Assembly (NCBI GenBank): GCA_907165065.1
Contig: OU015523.1
Location: 117,578,246 to 117,642,245, forward strand
DNA from: Caprimulgus europaeus
Lineage: Eukaryota; Chordata; Aves; Caprimulgiformes; Caprimulgidae
Direction: 5' to 3'
Length of the DNA: 64,000 nt
Shown: piece by piece, positions 39,550 through 56,000 of the stretch
How the letters are laid out: every line of letters starts with the position of its first letter
Numbering within the stretch: position 1 is the stretch's first letter
Position numbers and translations under genes: made by a program
The notes under the pieces: model-generated
What the model saw: only the letters and a program-made list of their open reading frames with translations
What the model was told of the DNA's origin: nothing
Database searches by the model: none

Positions 39550-42204
39550 GAAATGTGTGTCTGCGGCACCCCAGAAACTTCCATACTCTGACAGAAATGC
39601 TGGGTTTTTGTTTGGCAAAGCTCCTGCAGAAACTTAAGTTACCCCGTTCCCTCTCCCCATGAGGTGACAGAATAGCATCCCCCAGCTGGGATAGCCGTGT
39701 GGCCTGCAAGCTTCTCATCGCTGTCCTGGACTAGCTCGCTCCACTCGCTAACTGGCTCAAAAAGGTGTGGCAGTGGTGGGTGTAAAAAAGATGTGGAATT
39801 ACAAAAGGAGGCTGGAATCATGCAGTGAAGATACCAGAGTGTGTTCATTTTCCTGGGAGTCAGGAGGGCAAATCCACTGGGATCTGTGTGCCAAGATCAC
39901 ATGGGATATTTTTAATAGGGGGCTGAGAATTTGGGATTCACCTCAGGAATCTGCCTGTGTGCTTGGCTGTAGCAGAAAACCTGATGTCCTCATTACTGCT
40001 CCATCAGTCCTCCCTTCTCTACCAAGTGTTGTGCTGGACTTGAAGAGGCCACCAATGATTGCTTTGTGTTTGAAGCTCATCCAGGCAGGAACAGTCGTTT
40101 ACTCTGCTCTGTGTGTGTAAGCATGCATCATGCACCCCACCCTGTTTAGGACTCCGTGCTGCTTCATTGCTCTTAATAATTTCTCAAGATTTCTCTGAGT
40201 TTTTTTCCCCATTACACCAAATCTTTTCCAGCATGGCAATCCTATTGTCCATGCAGTGATTTTACTCTTCTCCTTCCCTGAAAGACACTGAAGCGTGTGG
40301 CTGGACACTCCATGCGTGTAAAGACATTGTGAATCTAGTCAAAATTAAAACAAATGTCAGCCTAATCTATTTCTCACTAAAGCCAAAGAAGTAGTCACAA
40401 TATCTTGGCTAGAACTCTCTGAGGATCTTAATATTACTTTTGTGGGAAGAAGGAAGGCATTGAATTTGGCCCAAAATTGAATTTCTTAAAAAAACAACTA
40501 TACCTTGTCACCTCTTACTTGGCATTAATTGTCTGTCTCCACCTTTCCTATCAATAGAGCAGTGATGCTATTTTTAACCATCTGTGAAGTTTATAGACCC
40601 CTCATTAAACCAGCCTGCCAAACCAGCTATTCTTTGGGCAACTCTGTATAACTCAGTTTTTTAAATCTATTTTTTCTCAGTGCACCAGAATCTTGTTTGC
40701 AGGCAAAACACACATCATTTCTAGCATATTAATTTTTTTATTTTTTTCCTATGGAGGAAAAATTGCTGCCCTTGAGTCTGGCAAACTGTGGAAATAGTGA
40801 TGAGTTCTCTACTAAAATCAGTATAGACCTGTGCCCCAGCAGTCTGAAATCACAGTGCAGGACTTGAGGAGCTTTGCATTGAACTTCTTCCTATGGATTA
40901 ATGAATAAAACCCTGAAGACATTTGGCTTATGAGTTTTATTTATTGAAGTAAACCTCCTGTAACATGTGGGAACAGCATGGCTTTGCTTCTTCTTGCTTG
41001 TGACCCTGTCACATCTTGCCCATCACATGCACATGCCCATCAGGGATGTCCTCATCAGGAAAGCATTTACTTCTGGTAAATATATAGATATATAGATAGA
41101 TAGATAGATATATTTATGGTGAAATAGACCATGCAGGATCAGGTCCCTGGTCAGGAAGTATTCTGTCTAATCCAGTGAAAGGAAGTTACTTGCACAAAAC
41201 AAAACAGCTATGGTAAAACCTCACTGATAGTAGGGGCAACTTATGTTGTAATTGAATTAGGGGACCTTATTAAAGGTGGTTCTCCAGGAATTGAAACAAA
41301 CATGAAGTTAAGTTGCTTAATTATCTTGGTCTTAGAGGGTTTTTTTAGTGTTCCCAGGTTCTGTGGGAGAAGAAGGAACAATGATATGAAAGGATTAGAA
41401 ATCCATGATTATATCACTTTGCACAAAAGGGGATGGCCAAGAGTGCGGGATGTTTTCAGCTCGTGACTTTGAACCCAGAAAGAAGCATAGACACTGTGAG
41501 AAGTGTTTGTAAATCACAGCCAACAAAAGATTTGCCCAGCAATAACTGCTGAGAAGGCACCATGTGGAATCTCTGCAGGTTTCAGATCAGACACACTGTC
41601 TCCCAAACACCCCAAAGATTGATGGGTCAAGCTTAAGAGCACATACACATACAAATTAAAGGTAATGAGAAGCTACAAGGCATTTAAGATGAGAAAAGAA
41701 AGGATTACCTCTCCAATGTGCCTCCTTCCCTCTTTTTATGCAAATAATATTTTCAATACAGCTTTTCCTGGGTGGGATGCAGTGCGGGACAGGGGCCTGT
41801 GGCAGTCCAGCCACACCAGCAAGAGAAGCTTGAGTAGGTGAGAAGGAGCACTGTGAAGAGCATTATCAAGTCAGCCAGAGCTGGGGAGGTCACAGTAGGG
41901 TCTGACCTTTGGAGAAGAATCTTTCACAGTGTAGAAAATTGATGTTTTCTGCTGTTGCTCCCTGCTCCCCAGCCCCTGCCTGCGTTCTCAGTGGGGATTA
42001 GTTTAGCTTCTGGTGCTGACCCCTTAGGGGAGGAACTTTGCTTGCAGATAGTCAAAGTACATCTTGACTGTAAAATGGGACAGGAGCATATATCTGTGGA
42101 TATATGGAAAGGGGGGGATTCTCTTGGGAATTGCTCAGGCTCGCTTCTCCGGGATTGTGACTTCAGTTCCAGGGTTCCTTTTTGCTCCTCCGGGATCATT
42201 ATCG
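39550..42204. other. Unrecognised sequence
   Basis: No gene is supported. An interrupted GATA-type microsatellite lies at about 41082-41113. Confidence 0.6.
41082..41113. repeat. (GATA)n microsatellite, interrupted
   Basis: TATAGATATATAGATAGATA-type repeats, with four clean GATA units in the centre. Confidence 0.85.
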
Positions 42205-42446
42205 GTGGGTGGTGAGCAATTGTACTGTGCATCACTCACATATATATAGTTGTTATCATTATTACTCTTATTATTCTTATTATTTTAATTTTATTTTTAC
42301 TCTAATTATTAAATTGTTCTTATCTCAACCTACAAGTCTCTAATTCCCTCCCTGATTCCCTGGATGGAGGGGAAAGGGGGCAGGAGGTAGGTGGTGCTGT
42401 GAATGGTTGTGTCTTGTTTGGCTGCCAGCTATGTTAAACTATCACA
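42205..42446 (+). mobile_element. 3' part of a second avian ERV-type LTR
   Basis: In order, the segment has GAGCAATTGTACTGTGCATC, an ATT-rich tract with many TTATT units (42255-42310), and GTTCTTATCTCAACC. A GGATGGAGGGGAAAGGGG block follows, and the terminus is TGTTAAACTATCACA. I recognise this layout from LTRs of avian ERVL-like elements, where the end resembles GGTTAAACCACGACA. The LTR 5' boundary is not clear, and similarity may extend left of 42205. No internal region adjoins it. It is unrelated to the LTR type at 24557 and 63201. Confidence 0.65.
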
Positions 42447-45400
42447 CCAGCTTTCCATTTCTGGGATTAGGGACTCTGATCCCAAAGGCTGTCTGAGAAT
42501 GGCAACTTGAGTCCCAGCATCACGGAGGACAATGGCCTGGGACCGTACAAACTGCGTGGACCCCTTGGTCTGGCCACCCAAGCCAGCCCACAGCCCTCCT
42601 GGTGCTGTGGCTGCTAGTTGTACTCTAGAGCAGGGGGATATGGAAAGATGTTGTAAACCAAGACTTTGCTCCAAAAAGATGCTGAGCAGCTGGAGGTGGT
42701 TTGAGCTGCAGTAGGCTCTGCATATTCTGCACTAGGTAAGGCCTAATTCTGCCCTTGATTAAGCCCCCGCTGTCTTAACGACAGTTTCCTGATATGCCAG
42801 GAACTACCATCTAGTGTCTTTGTTCCCACCTGCAGAAGTATGATCTATAATGAGTAAATTATAAGCTAAGCCATGCTTGCATCCCTCCCGCTTGTGTTCA
42901 TCCCTGAGTAAAACACCTGCTTCTCACTGCTGGAGAGTTCAGGTGGTGATAAAACTAATGGTTATCTGTGAATTGGCTTCACCCTTCAGTTTCTAAAATA
43001 AACTGCTTTTATGGACTTGAGCTGCGAAGAGGGAGCTGCTGCATAGCAGACTTGGTGCTGTCAGCAACAAGAAAACAGAAGCGTTTGGGGTTCTTTGGAG
43101 CAAGCCTTTTTCAGCACAAAACCCCTTGCTTAGCCCCTACGTAGTGTGAAGCCTTGTGGGCAGTTGGTGTTTTTGCCTTTGTTTTTGGGTAGTGACATAG
43201 CATCTGCCCTCTCCATGACAACTCATTTCCCACACGTTTCAAAAGGAATCGGAGCACCTGGCTTGAGCTCTGCCGGGCTGTGGCTCACTATCTAATCATT
43301 AGACCTTTCAAGACCAGAAAAAGAGTGGTACAATATGGCTTTCAGGCAGTCTTAAAAAAAAAAATAAAAACAATCCAACCCTAAAAGCTTTAATCTTAAA
43401 CATAGCAATACCTCGGTGAATTCCAGCTTTTGATCCGGGGCAGAATGTGTTTCCAAATTCATTTCACGCTGTGCTGTTTCAGTGAATATAACCACTTCAC
43501 CCAGGGGTCCTACTCCTAGACCTTCCAAGAAACTTCAGAAAGCAGCCTTCAGAGTCAGGCCAGGCAATTTCTGCTCTGCTCCCAGCCCTGCCACAGAGCC
43601 ACTGGATGATGGACCAGCTCTGTACTTCAAAGTGGTTTTGAGATTTTTCTGGTTGTGAAGGCATCGGCTGCCTCATCACACATGGTTGCAATCGCTCCAG
43701 GATGAAGATGCTTATACCAGTATAGCTTATTTGGACACAAGGAGTGGGGTGAGCTAGAGATGTGTATATCAGTATGACCATGTTTGCCTTTGGACAGTTA
43801 ACAGCACAGCTGTGGTTGTGTTTAAACAAACACTTTAATCTGCTCTCACAATCCAAAAACACGCGTCCGTGCGCGTAGATCTCCCAAATGTTTAAAATTG
43901 AAGTTCAAGGTTTTGAAGTTTGTGGTGTCTTGAAGTAGTGGGTCAGCACTGGAGAAGACCAGACTCCTGGCACTACGCAGATGTAAACCAGCCAGAAATT
44001 AAGTGCTGAGCAGAGTCATGCCCAAGGCCTGCACGAATGTCCAGCCCAGTCCAAGTTATGCAAACAAACAGTTCAACAACCCCACGCTCCCTTTTGACCT
44101 CATTCAGTCTTATTAATTTTTACATTAATAATTAATGTATATAAAGCTATACCACTTCAAGAGATATCCCAGCACACTGCTGAGCACTTTTCAACCCGGT
44201 GAGTTCCCCCCAAAAAGAGAAAAAACCTCAGCAAGATTGAAGGGCAAGTGTCCAAATACACGTGTCCAAATACCCTGCCCCTGGGTAAAGGGAAGCTGGA
44301 TGCTCCTGACCATGCTGGGTTGTTGGACATTTCATCCAGGCAAAGCCAAATACATTGGTGGAAAACAAAAAAAGCTTGTACTAGTGGGCATGCAGACTGC
44401 TGTTTCTATAAGGCATCATGGTATTACTCTGAATAGAAATAAGCTGAAATACAGAATTTTTTTTCTTGTATTGGATATATGATTATTTGATGAAATATTG
44501 AAATTTTTCAGTTTTAGTATGTGGAAAATAGCTGAAAGGCCTTTTTTCCTATTGAAAAAATGCTGTAAGAAGATTTTTAGTGGTTGGGGGCAGCAATGCC
44601 TAGGATACTGTGTTTCTGCCTTTTCTATCTCTTTTAGAAGAGGAACTGCCACTGGTTTTGGGTTGTTTGTGGGGTTTTTTGGCTGAGCTTCATTTCTGTT
44701 CCAGGGGATGACCGAGGGTCAGGTCTATGACCCTGATCAGCCAACCTGTGATGTGACGCTCTGTAGACAAGCAAGTGGAGTAGTTACTGCCAAATATTTC
44801 TGTCTCCCATTATCTCTTCTCCATGTTCAAAGGTCACAGGAAGTAAATGGTTTGAAATTGTATCTTTATTTTTCCATTCATTGCAGATAAACTTTGACAT
44901 TCACAGTAGCTGCATTTTCCCTGCCGTGATACAACATTGTCAGCGTAAAGCCAAACACTGACGTAGAGCTGATGGCCAGTGTTGATCTTAGTTTAGTATT
45001 TCAGAAGTTTCCAGTCAGGAGAATACAGATGTTTGTAAGTTTTCTGATGAGAATGTGTTGGGTTTTTTTTTTCCATTCAGAAATGATGACTCACAAAAGC
45101 TCAAACTTTATCTTGTGGGAACGTACCAGTTCTGCTATGAAACTCATTTGGGGAAAGGCTTCTCAGGTCCAGGAAGGAAATTTGGGTCAGAAATGTCAGG
45201 CACTTCAGCAAAACCAGACATGTTCTGCCCATTCACCAACAACCACAGAGACCTTGATGCCATTTCTGGGTTTGACAGCAAAATCTTGACCTTCTGGTCC
45301 TTCAACTGCAGACTCCTCATCTGCTGGCTGGAAGAGAGGGATGATTTATCTCTGCTGTGTTCTTGCATCAAGGATTTGGAAAATACTTGGCTCTATCCTG

Positions 45401-46764
45401 ATACAGAGCAGAAAAAAATCCCACCAAAACCTATAAAAATGCTCGTGGGATAGAGATTGCTTTTTTCGCAGATGTCCTGGAGGCTCAGTGTCTTTTCTGA
45501 AATACATGAAGACTTTTCTTAATTTGCCCTAGTGCATAATTTAATAATAAGAAAGGTGTCACGCTGTGTACGAGGCACTGATCTGGCAAACAGGAGAATC
45601 GGTTTCACTTCTTTTCTCTGTCCTTGTACAGGTTCCTTGGCACTGCTGATAGTTTGGCAAACATTTTCACCAGCATCTGCACCACTTACAACTGATCAGC
45701 TCTTCTAGCGTCCCATTCCTGTGGCTGTATGTCCCCAGTGGCTGTGCCCAGGTTTGCCACTGTCTGTAGGGCCACCTGTGGTGTTATCATCAGCCAGGGG
45801 AGCTGCTCTGAGCTCAAATGACCTGGTTATTTTTAATCCAGGTACTTCCTCTCACTGATTAACCGTGTGACTGCACACATGCTTCTGCTGGCACAACTGT
45901 TGGGGTGGCACAGGGACAGGAACAAGCAATAGGAGGCACGGGAAGGCTGCCAAAACCAAGTTCATTGAGATATGTCCTCAGTTTTTCTTGTGCAACATTA
46001 ATAACAGTTATTTGTCGTAGAGTAACACTAAATCCATGGAAGAAAATAGCAGTTTAACAGCTACGTAGTCATAGAGCTGCTTGCTGAGGTTTTTTCAAGC
46101 ATTTGTCTGTTTGCTTGAGTAGATGTAGTCCAATAATTACTGATTTTTAATATTTTACTGCTAGGTGTTCATCGAGGTAGGAATCAGTTGGTTAGTTATG
46201 GATAAATGTTTCATTAGGATTTAAGCTCCTTAGATGCTTCTGAAAATGTTTTCTTCTATCTTGCTGTCTAATCTGCTATCAGCATAGCAGAAATCCCATT
46301 CATGAAGGACTAAGACCTTCTGAAACCTTCTTCCCAGACTGCAGAACGCATTTACCATTGCTGTTCATCGGGCTGAGTCCAGTGCAGGGCGCTGCTGGTT
46401 GTCTGCAGCATCAGCTCCTGCATGCACAGGAGTGGGACATGCTCAGGCTTCTGCCTAGGAAGGATGAAATTGTCCCATGAGACCAGGGATATCCCACACA
46501 ACCTAGCATTTGACCTCCAGCTGTGGGCCTGTGTCAGCTCCCTAATAAGACTTGTAGCACTCTGTGTACTCCTTGAATTAAAAAAATAAAAGGGTTAGCA
46601 CTGAGGAAGCGTCCTACCTGTCATGTCTGTCTTCTGTGTGCTAATATGCCAGTAGTACACATGGTGTCTGGTGGAAAACTAGAAGGAAAATGACATTGAT
46701 GAGTTGGGTATACTACGATGAGTTAATGAACTCAGTATACTCAGTACCTAAACCTAATATCTTT
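42447..46764. other. Unrecognised sequence
   Basis: No gene is supported. ORFs of 115-132 codons at 44135-45453 overlap in different frames and have no motif. A short tandem repeat at about 44247-44275 is listed separately. Confidence 0.6.
44247..44275. repeat. Short tandem repeat, unit 16 bp
   Basis: GTGTCCAAATAC occurs twice, 16 bp apart. It is a minor local duplication. Confidence 0.8.
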
Positions 46765-48150
46765 GCTGGCTGGAGGTTAGCAAAGTTGACCCTCATCTAC
46801 AAGAAGGGCTGGAAGGAGGATCTGGGGAACTGCAGACTTGGGAAACTCGGTGCTGGGGAAGGTTATGGAGCAGATCATCTTGAATGCCATCACGTGGCAT
46901 GTACAGGGCAACTAGTGGTCTGGCCAAGTCAGCATGGGTTTATGAAAGGCAGGTCCTGCCTGACTAACCTGATCTCCTACAACATGGTCACCCACTTAGT
47001 GGATGAAGGAAAGGCTTTGACACTGTCTCCCACAGCATTCTCCTGGAGAAACTGGTGCTCATGGCTTGGATGGGTGTATTCTTTCCTGGGTGGAAAACTG
47101 GCTGGATGGCTGAGCCCAAAGAGTTGTGGTGAATGGAGTTAAATCCAGTTGGTGGCCAGTCACAAGTGGTGTTCCCCAGGGCTCAGTGTTGGGACCAGCT
47201 CTGTTTAACATCTTTATCAATGAGCTGGATGAGAGGATTGAGTGCACCCTCAGTAAGTTTGCAGACGACACCGAGCTGGGTAGGAGTGTTGATCTGCTGG
47301 AGGGCAGGAAGGCTCTACAGTGGGATCTGGACAGGCTGCATCAGTGAGCCAAGGCCAATTGTGTTAGATTCAGCAAGGCCAAGTGCCAGGTCCTGCACTT
47401 GGGTCACAACACCACCAGGCAATGATACAGGTTTGCGGCAGAGTGGCTGGAAAGCTGCCTGGCAGGAAAGGACCTGGGGGTGTTGGTCAGTGGCTGGCTG
47501 AACATGAGTCAGCAGTGTGCCCAGGTGGCCAAGAAGGCCAATGGCATCCTGGCTTGTATCAGGAATAGTGTGGCCAGCAGGACCAGGGCAGTGACTGTCA
47601 CCCTGTACTTGGCATTGGTGAGGCAGCCCCTCAAGTGCTGGCTTTGGTTTTGGGCCCCTCACTGCAAGAAGGACATGGAGGTGCTGGAGTGTGTCCAGAG
47701 AAGGGCAATGGAGCTGGGGAAGGGTCTGAAGCACAAGTGTGATGAGTTCCCGGCTGAGGGAACTGGGGTTGTTGAGCCTGGAGAAAAGGAGGCTGAGGGG
47801 AGACCTTCTGGCTCTGTCCAACTCCCTGAAAGGAGAGTGGAGAGAGGTGGGGGTGGGTCTGTTCAACCAAGGAACAAGTGACAGGACAAGGAAATGGCCT
47901 CGAGTTGTGCCAAGGGCAGTTGAGATGGGATGTGAGGAAGAATTTCTTTGCTGAAAGGGTTCTGAGGCATTGGAAGGAGTTGCCCAGGGCAGTGGTGGAG
48001 TCCCCATCCCTGGAGGGACTGAAGAGTCGTGTAGACACCGTACTGAGGGACATGGGTTAGAGGTGGATTTGGCAGTGTTAGATTTACAGTTGAACTTGCT
48101 GATCTCAAAGATCCTTTCCAACCTACATGATCCTATAATTCTATGTTTCT
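46765..48150 (+). mobile_element. CR1 LINE, 1.4 kb, with part of the reverse transcriptase (broken)
   Basis: This is the longest young CR1 here. It encodes, across several frames, the CR1 reverse transcriptase from LTLIYKKGWKEDLGN through QHGFMKGRSCLTN. It continues with [20 protein letters not shown] to the catalytic box FADDTE, where CR1 commonly has F/YADD. The C-terminal region then follows, with [20 protein letters not shown] and RNSVASRT, and a final [14 protein letters not shown]. The frame changes between the two RT halves, and stops follow, so it is inactive. The endonuclease part is missing (5' truncation). The 3' UTR ends in CCTACATGATCCTATAATTC, slightly unlike the other group B copies. 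It ends 387 bp before the ME3 exon at 48538. Confidence 0.95.
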
Positions 48151-48537
48151 AAACCTGATATGTGATTTGTAAAGGACTGTGAGAGCTGGGCTTTCAGGAA
48201 GGCCACTGGAACTAGTAGGTGTGAATTAATTAAGTAATATAAGAAAAGCGTAAAGTGAAAGTAACCGTAAGAATGTGTACGCTATAAAGTTGCATACACT
48301 AGAGAGACCAACCGAATTCAAGTGGCAGAAGAATGTGAGTCATCAAAGCCCTGCTGGCACAGGAACTGCTAATCCAGAAGCTGTAGGATCTGGGTGGTCC
48401 GAGCCCCACACTCCCTGCAGCTGAGGACTCCCTCCAGGACCTCGGGGGCTGCATGCTGTCACTTGCTTTCCTCTTGGATACCCTGCCTGGTAGTGCCTGT
48501 TGTGCTGTTTGAACATGTCTTCCTCTTTTCTTCCCAG
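48151..48537 (+). other. ME3: Intronic spacer and splice acceptor region before ME3 exon
   Basis: Unrecognised sequence between the CR1 tail and the exon. The last 30 bases or so form a T/C-rich tract ending in CAG, a normal acceptor. Confidence 0.75.
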
Positions 48538-48671
48538 GGAATGGCTTTTACACTTGAAGAGAGACTGCAGCTGGGAATTCATGGCCTCCTTCCTCCTTGC
48601 TTCTTGAGCCAAGACGTTCAAGTCCTCCGTGTCATGAAGAACTACGAGAACAAATCTAGCGATCTAGATAA
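48538..48671 (+). CDS. ME3: ME3 internal coding exon (N-terminal malic enzyme domain), partial gene
   Basis: This exon encodes 44 codons plus two bases, beginning GMAFTLEERLQLGIHG and ending SSDLDK (the last K codon is split). This is the start of the conserved malic enzyme N-terminal domain, roughly residues 60-105 of an enzyme of about 600. The enzyme oxidatively decarboxylates malate to pyruvate, making NADPH in mitochondria. The acceptor is a pyrimidine-rich tract ending CAG at 48535-48537, and the donor is GTATGT at 48672. The exon starts in phase 0 and ends in phase 2. From remembered family sequences, the stretch PPCFLSQDVQ and the initial GMAF favour ME3 over ME1 (GLAF, SFNSQEIQ) and ME2. 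A young CR1 ends 387 bp upstream. The exon encoding the targeting peptide is not seen in the window. Confidence 0.95.
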
Positions 48672-52479
<3,808 letters not shown>

Positions 52480-52649
52480 TGCCCAGAGAAGCTGTGGCTG
52501 CCCCCCGCCCTGGAAGTGTCCAAGGCCAGGTTGGATGAGGCTTTGAGCAACCTGGTCTAGTGGAAGGTGTCTCTGCTGATGGCAGGGGGGTTGGAACTGG
52601 ATGATCTTTAAGGTCCTTTATAACCCAAACCATTCAATGATTCTATGAA
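52480..52649 (+). mobile_element. CR1 LINE 3' end (group A)
   Basis: The copy begins TGCCCAGAGAAGCTGTGGCT and ends CCCAAACCATTCAATGATTC with a short tail. Only the last 170 bp remain. Confidence 0.95.
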
Positions 52650-52826
52650 GGTTATTTTAGCAAAAGAGTGGTTTTGTTCCATAAAGAAAAGAACTATTAT
52701 ATCATGTAAAATGACAAGATTGAAATGAGAAGCATTTACCTGGGCTTTTTTGATGGATCTGGCTCATATTGTCTTGCAGTATATATTTTCTCCCCTGGAG
52801 CATATTATGTATGTTCCTATGTCAAA

Positions 52827-53004
52827 CATAGGAACAGGCTGCCCAGGAAAGTGGTGGAGTCACCATCCCTGAAGGTATTTAAAAGATGTGTAGATGTGGC
52901 ACACAGGGACATGGTTTAGTGTTGGACTTGGCAGTGTCAGGTTTATGGTTGGACTGGATGATCTTAAGGGTCTTTTCCATTCTAAATGATTCTATATTTC
53001 TGTG
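52827..53004 (+). mobile_element. CR1 LINE 3' end (separate subfamily)
   Basis: ORF2 C-terminal codons (KHRNRLPRKVVESPSLKVFK, then RCVDVAHRDMV and stop at 52917-52919) are followed by a 3' UTR with GGTTGGACTGGATGATCTTA and a TTCTATATTTCTGTG tail. The UTR type differs from groups A and B. It lies only 178 bp after the preceding CR1. Confidence 0.94.
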
Positions 53005-56000
53005 TACATCAGGAGCCGGCCTGTAAGACACTTAGTTCAGGGTAGGATGCCAACTCTTTCTTCTAAAATCATTGGAACCTGGAGATTTGGGGATCTCAGG
53101 AATTAAGATTTAAGTTTGTATTTCCAGCTCTTCCCATGTTTGTTATCCTAAGCTGCACTGACAGTCTGAAAAGGTGATTCTTCTAACCTAATTTATTTGT
53201 ATCAGAAGGTTTTTAAAACAAAATGACACTTACATAAATATATTTCACTGATGGTTTAGGGAGAACATAGCACTTTAAAACTTGAGAGGATGTCCAAGCC
53301 ATTCAGTTTTGCTCTGCTGTCACAGGAAGCCTTGTCATCTATTCCTGTTTGTTAACTGTTTATATTTTATTTCAAATATGCAATAAAGCTACATAGCCCA
53401 TTCCAGCATTTAACTCTGATATAAGTAGAAACTGTTTTTCCCCTAGTACATAACCTAAATGTTCTTTGCAAATGTCACCTCTCTACAGTAGCCTTTGCAG
53501 GGTAGAAAACTGGGGTCACGTTCAGCCTGGTGGTTTTCTTCCCTGTAGTTCTTGCTGTTCTCTTCAGGTTGTCCCACTCTGGAGTCTGCTGTTTGGCTAC
53601 ACTTCTCCTGACAGTGCAGCACAGAACAGAGAGCATCGCTTGGCCACAGAGGACTGGCAGTGCCAAGGGGACTGGAGCAGTTAGATTTTAGCTTTTGCTA
53701 ACAGGTCCCAGTGTGCTCTCTCCCTTTTTTGGCATTATCTGAATGCTCTGGTCACTGTAATTCATTTTGTCATCTTCTCCCTATGAATCTTTTCTTTGAC
53801 ACGATTACCCCACCAGATATGTGCCACCCCATAATTATGCTTAGCATTTCTCCTCACTACATGGCCTCCTGTGAACTCTGTCCTGTTGGGTTTGGGTCAC
53901 CTTTCCAGTGAATCAAAGTCTTTCTAAACCTGTCCCCTGAAGTGCCATGCCTCCCAGCCCAACGCTTTGGGCAACAGGGAGCTGGTTTGAATGTTTGCTG
54001 CAGCAATCACCTTTTCATCCAAACTGTCACATTTAATGCTGTTGATCAGGCAGGGGAGATGAGTTATCTCAGTTTTAAAATGCCACATGGTGCTCCAGTG
54101 TGGATGGACGTGCACATATAGCACAGCTTATGGTGAGGAGGCACATCTATAGAACATTATGCAGTCTTTCTGCAGCCACAACAGCATCAGTTAGTGACCT
54201 GTGGACACAATAAGCTTCTTCCCTGCACTGAGATCTTTCTCAGCCCCATTAGTGCTTGGCTTTACTTTTGAAGGTTGAGCCTGGAAAGATTAAAGCACAA
54301 GTAACTTGCTTACAAAGCAACTCTTGTACAAGAGCATCTGGAAATAGTCCTATGAGGTCCAGCAGGGCTTCTCTCATCAGAATACATTTGTCAGTGTTCG
54401 CATGGCTGCAGATTTTGTTTGCCAGATACTGCTGTCATAATTGCAAGGCTCAATGCCTCTTTTACCTTTCCTGGACTCTGTGTACAAATTCTTAAGGGTG
54501 GACTTTTTACCTGCTCTTCTGCAGGGCTGGTGTCTGGAGTTCTCCTCCCAGGTCATGGCTCCAGCATCCCCTCTGCCAGCAGATTTATCCACTCCAAATG
54601 GGCTTGAGCACCCGCTGTTCTTTCCTTTCAAAAACCTCTCCAACCAGCAGTCTTAAAACACAGGTTTTCTCTACCAGTATAAAAGAGCTACTGGGAAAAA
54701 AAGTCTTGCAAGCATCCAACTCTTGGCATGCTCCTCTGTGATGCCCATAGTCTCCCCACTTCAGCTGGTGGGCCAGGCTCCTGATGCCCCAGCAGGTGCC
54801 TGTCTCTGCCTTCCCCAAACTTCTACTGCCTTTCCTTTCAGGAGTTGCTTTAAATTGCCCAAGCAGGCTTTTATTTTTCTGTGGCCTCGCACTTTCTCCT
54901 GTATACTGAAAATTTGCCTTTTTAGAGCAGCTGGAAGAGAGGTGGAACCATCAAATTATTAAAAATGACAATCTGGCACTGTCCCCTGGGAGCTCTGAAG
55001 TTTTTGCTGGAAGGTGTCAATGTTGAATAACATTTTTTCTATCTTGTTTTCCAGACAGTTCCCTGCTGAGTTACCAATATTCATTTATTCAAAGTCATGC
55101 AATAAGCATTAAAATCTTCAGGCCAAAGTACAGTGTCATTTTATATTCTATATTTTTAATTTTTTTTTAAAAAAAGAAATTATTGTTTAATCCATACTAC
55201 AGGTTGAAATACCAAGCAATTTCTCTTCTGTCACACCTAGGATAAGGACCCTGTCAAAAATTTCTCTTGTGTAATCAGACCATGTGAAATAAGCACAAGA
55301 GAAGAACACCTATGTCCACAGCAAAGTCTTCCTAGGCACGGATCTGGTCTGCACAATGGCCAGTAGCAGGTACCTCAGGAGGAGAATAAGACTAGGATAG
55401 GCAAATATGCTCACTTCTTGCGGGCTTCTCTGGTTATGCTCCTCCACACTTCGTGTCTCAGGGTCTTGTGCTTGTATTTTTGTTAAAAAATCTGCTGCCA
55501 CATTTGTCTTGACAAGTTCTGGAAGGGTTGTGAGGGAACCCAGGTGTATGTGTGTTGTCAAGGTCACAGTATATTGCTGGAAATACTGTCCCAAGGTGAC
55601 AAGGTTTAGATGATGTACAGGTGTAATTCCTGATGCTCAAGACTGGCCCAAACTCAGTGGAAATTTCTTGCAGAGTTGTACAGCTTCCAGTCCTACAGCT
55701 GCACATACACAGCTTTGCAGTCTGTCTCCTGCCACCCATCCCTTGTTATTCACTCTCCCTTCCACCGCCCTTGTGCCTGCCCAGATGTCCATGCAGCTGT
55801 GCAACGATCTGGTTCAGAAATCAGTCTGGGGACATCCAAATCTTTTTTGGGCCAGACTAGTGATAATCCAGATAGCCAGTTCAGTGCCAGCTGCAAGAAG
55901 AGCTGTGCTGACACGGCGAGGGGGATGTGCAGAAGCACGGGCAAGCTGCTGAGGGTGTGGGGAGAGCAGCTTCCCTTACGTTCAGCAGCACTGATAACAG

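Noticed and set aside
47315-48121. 268-codon minus-strand ORF
   Set aside because: It is antisense to the CR1 at 46765-48150. The CR1 antisense strand is stop-poor, and similar antisense frames appear in every group B copy.
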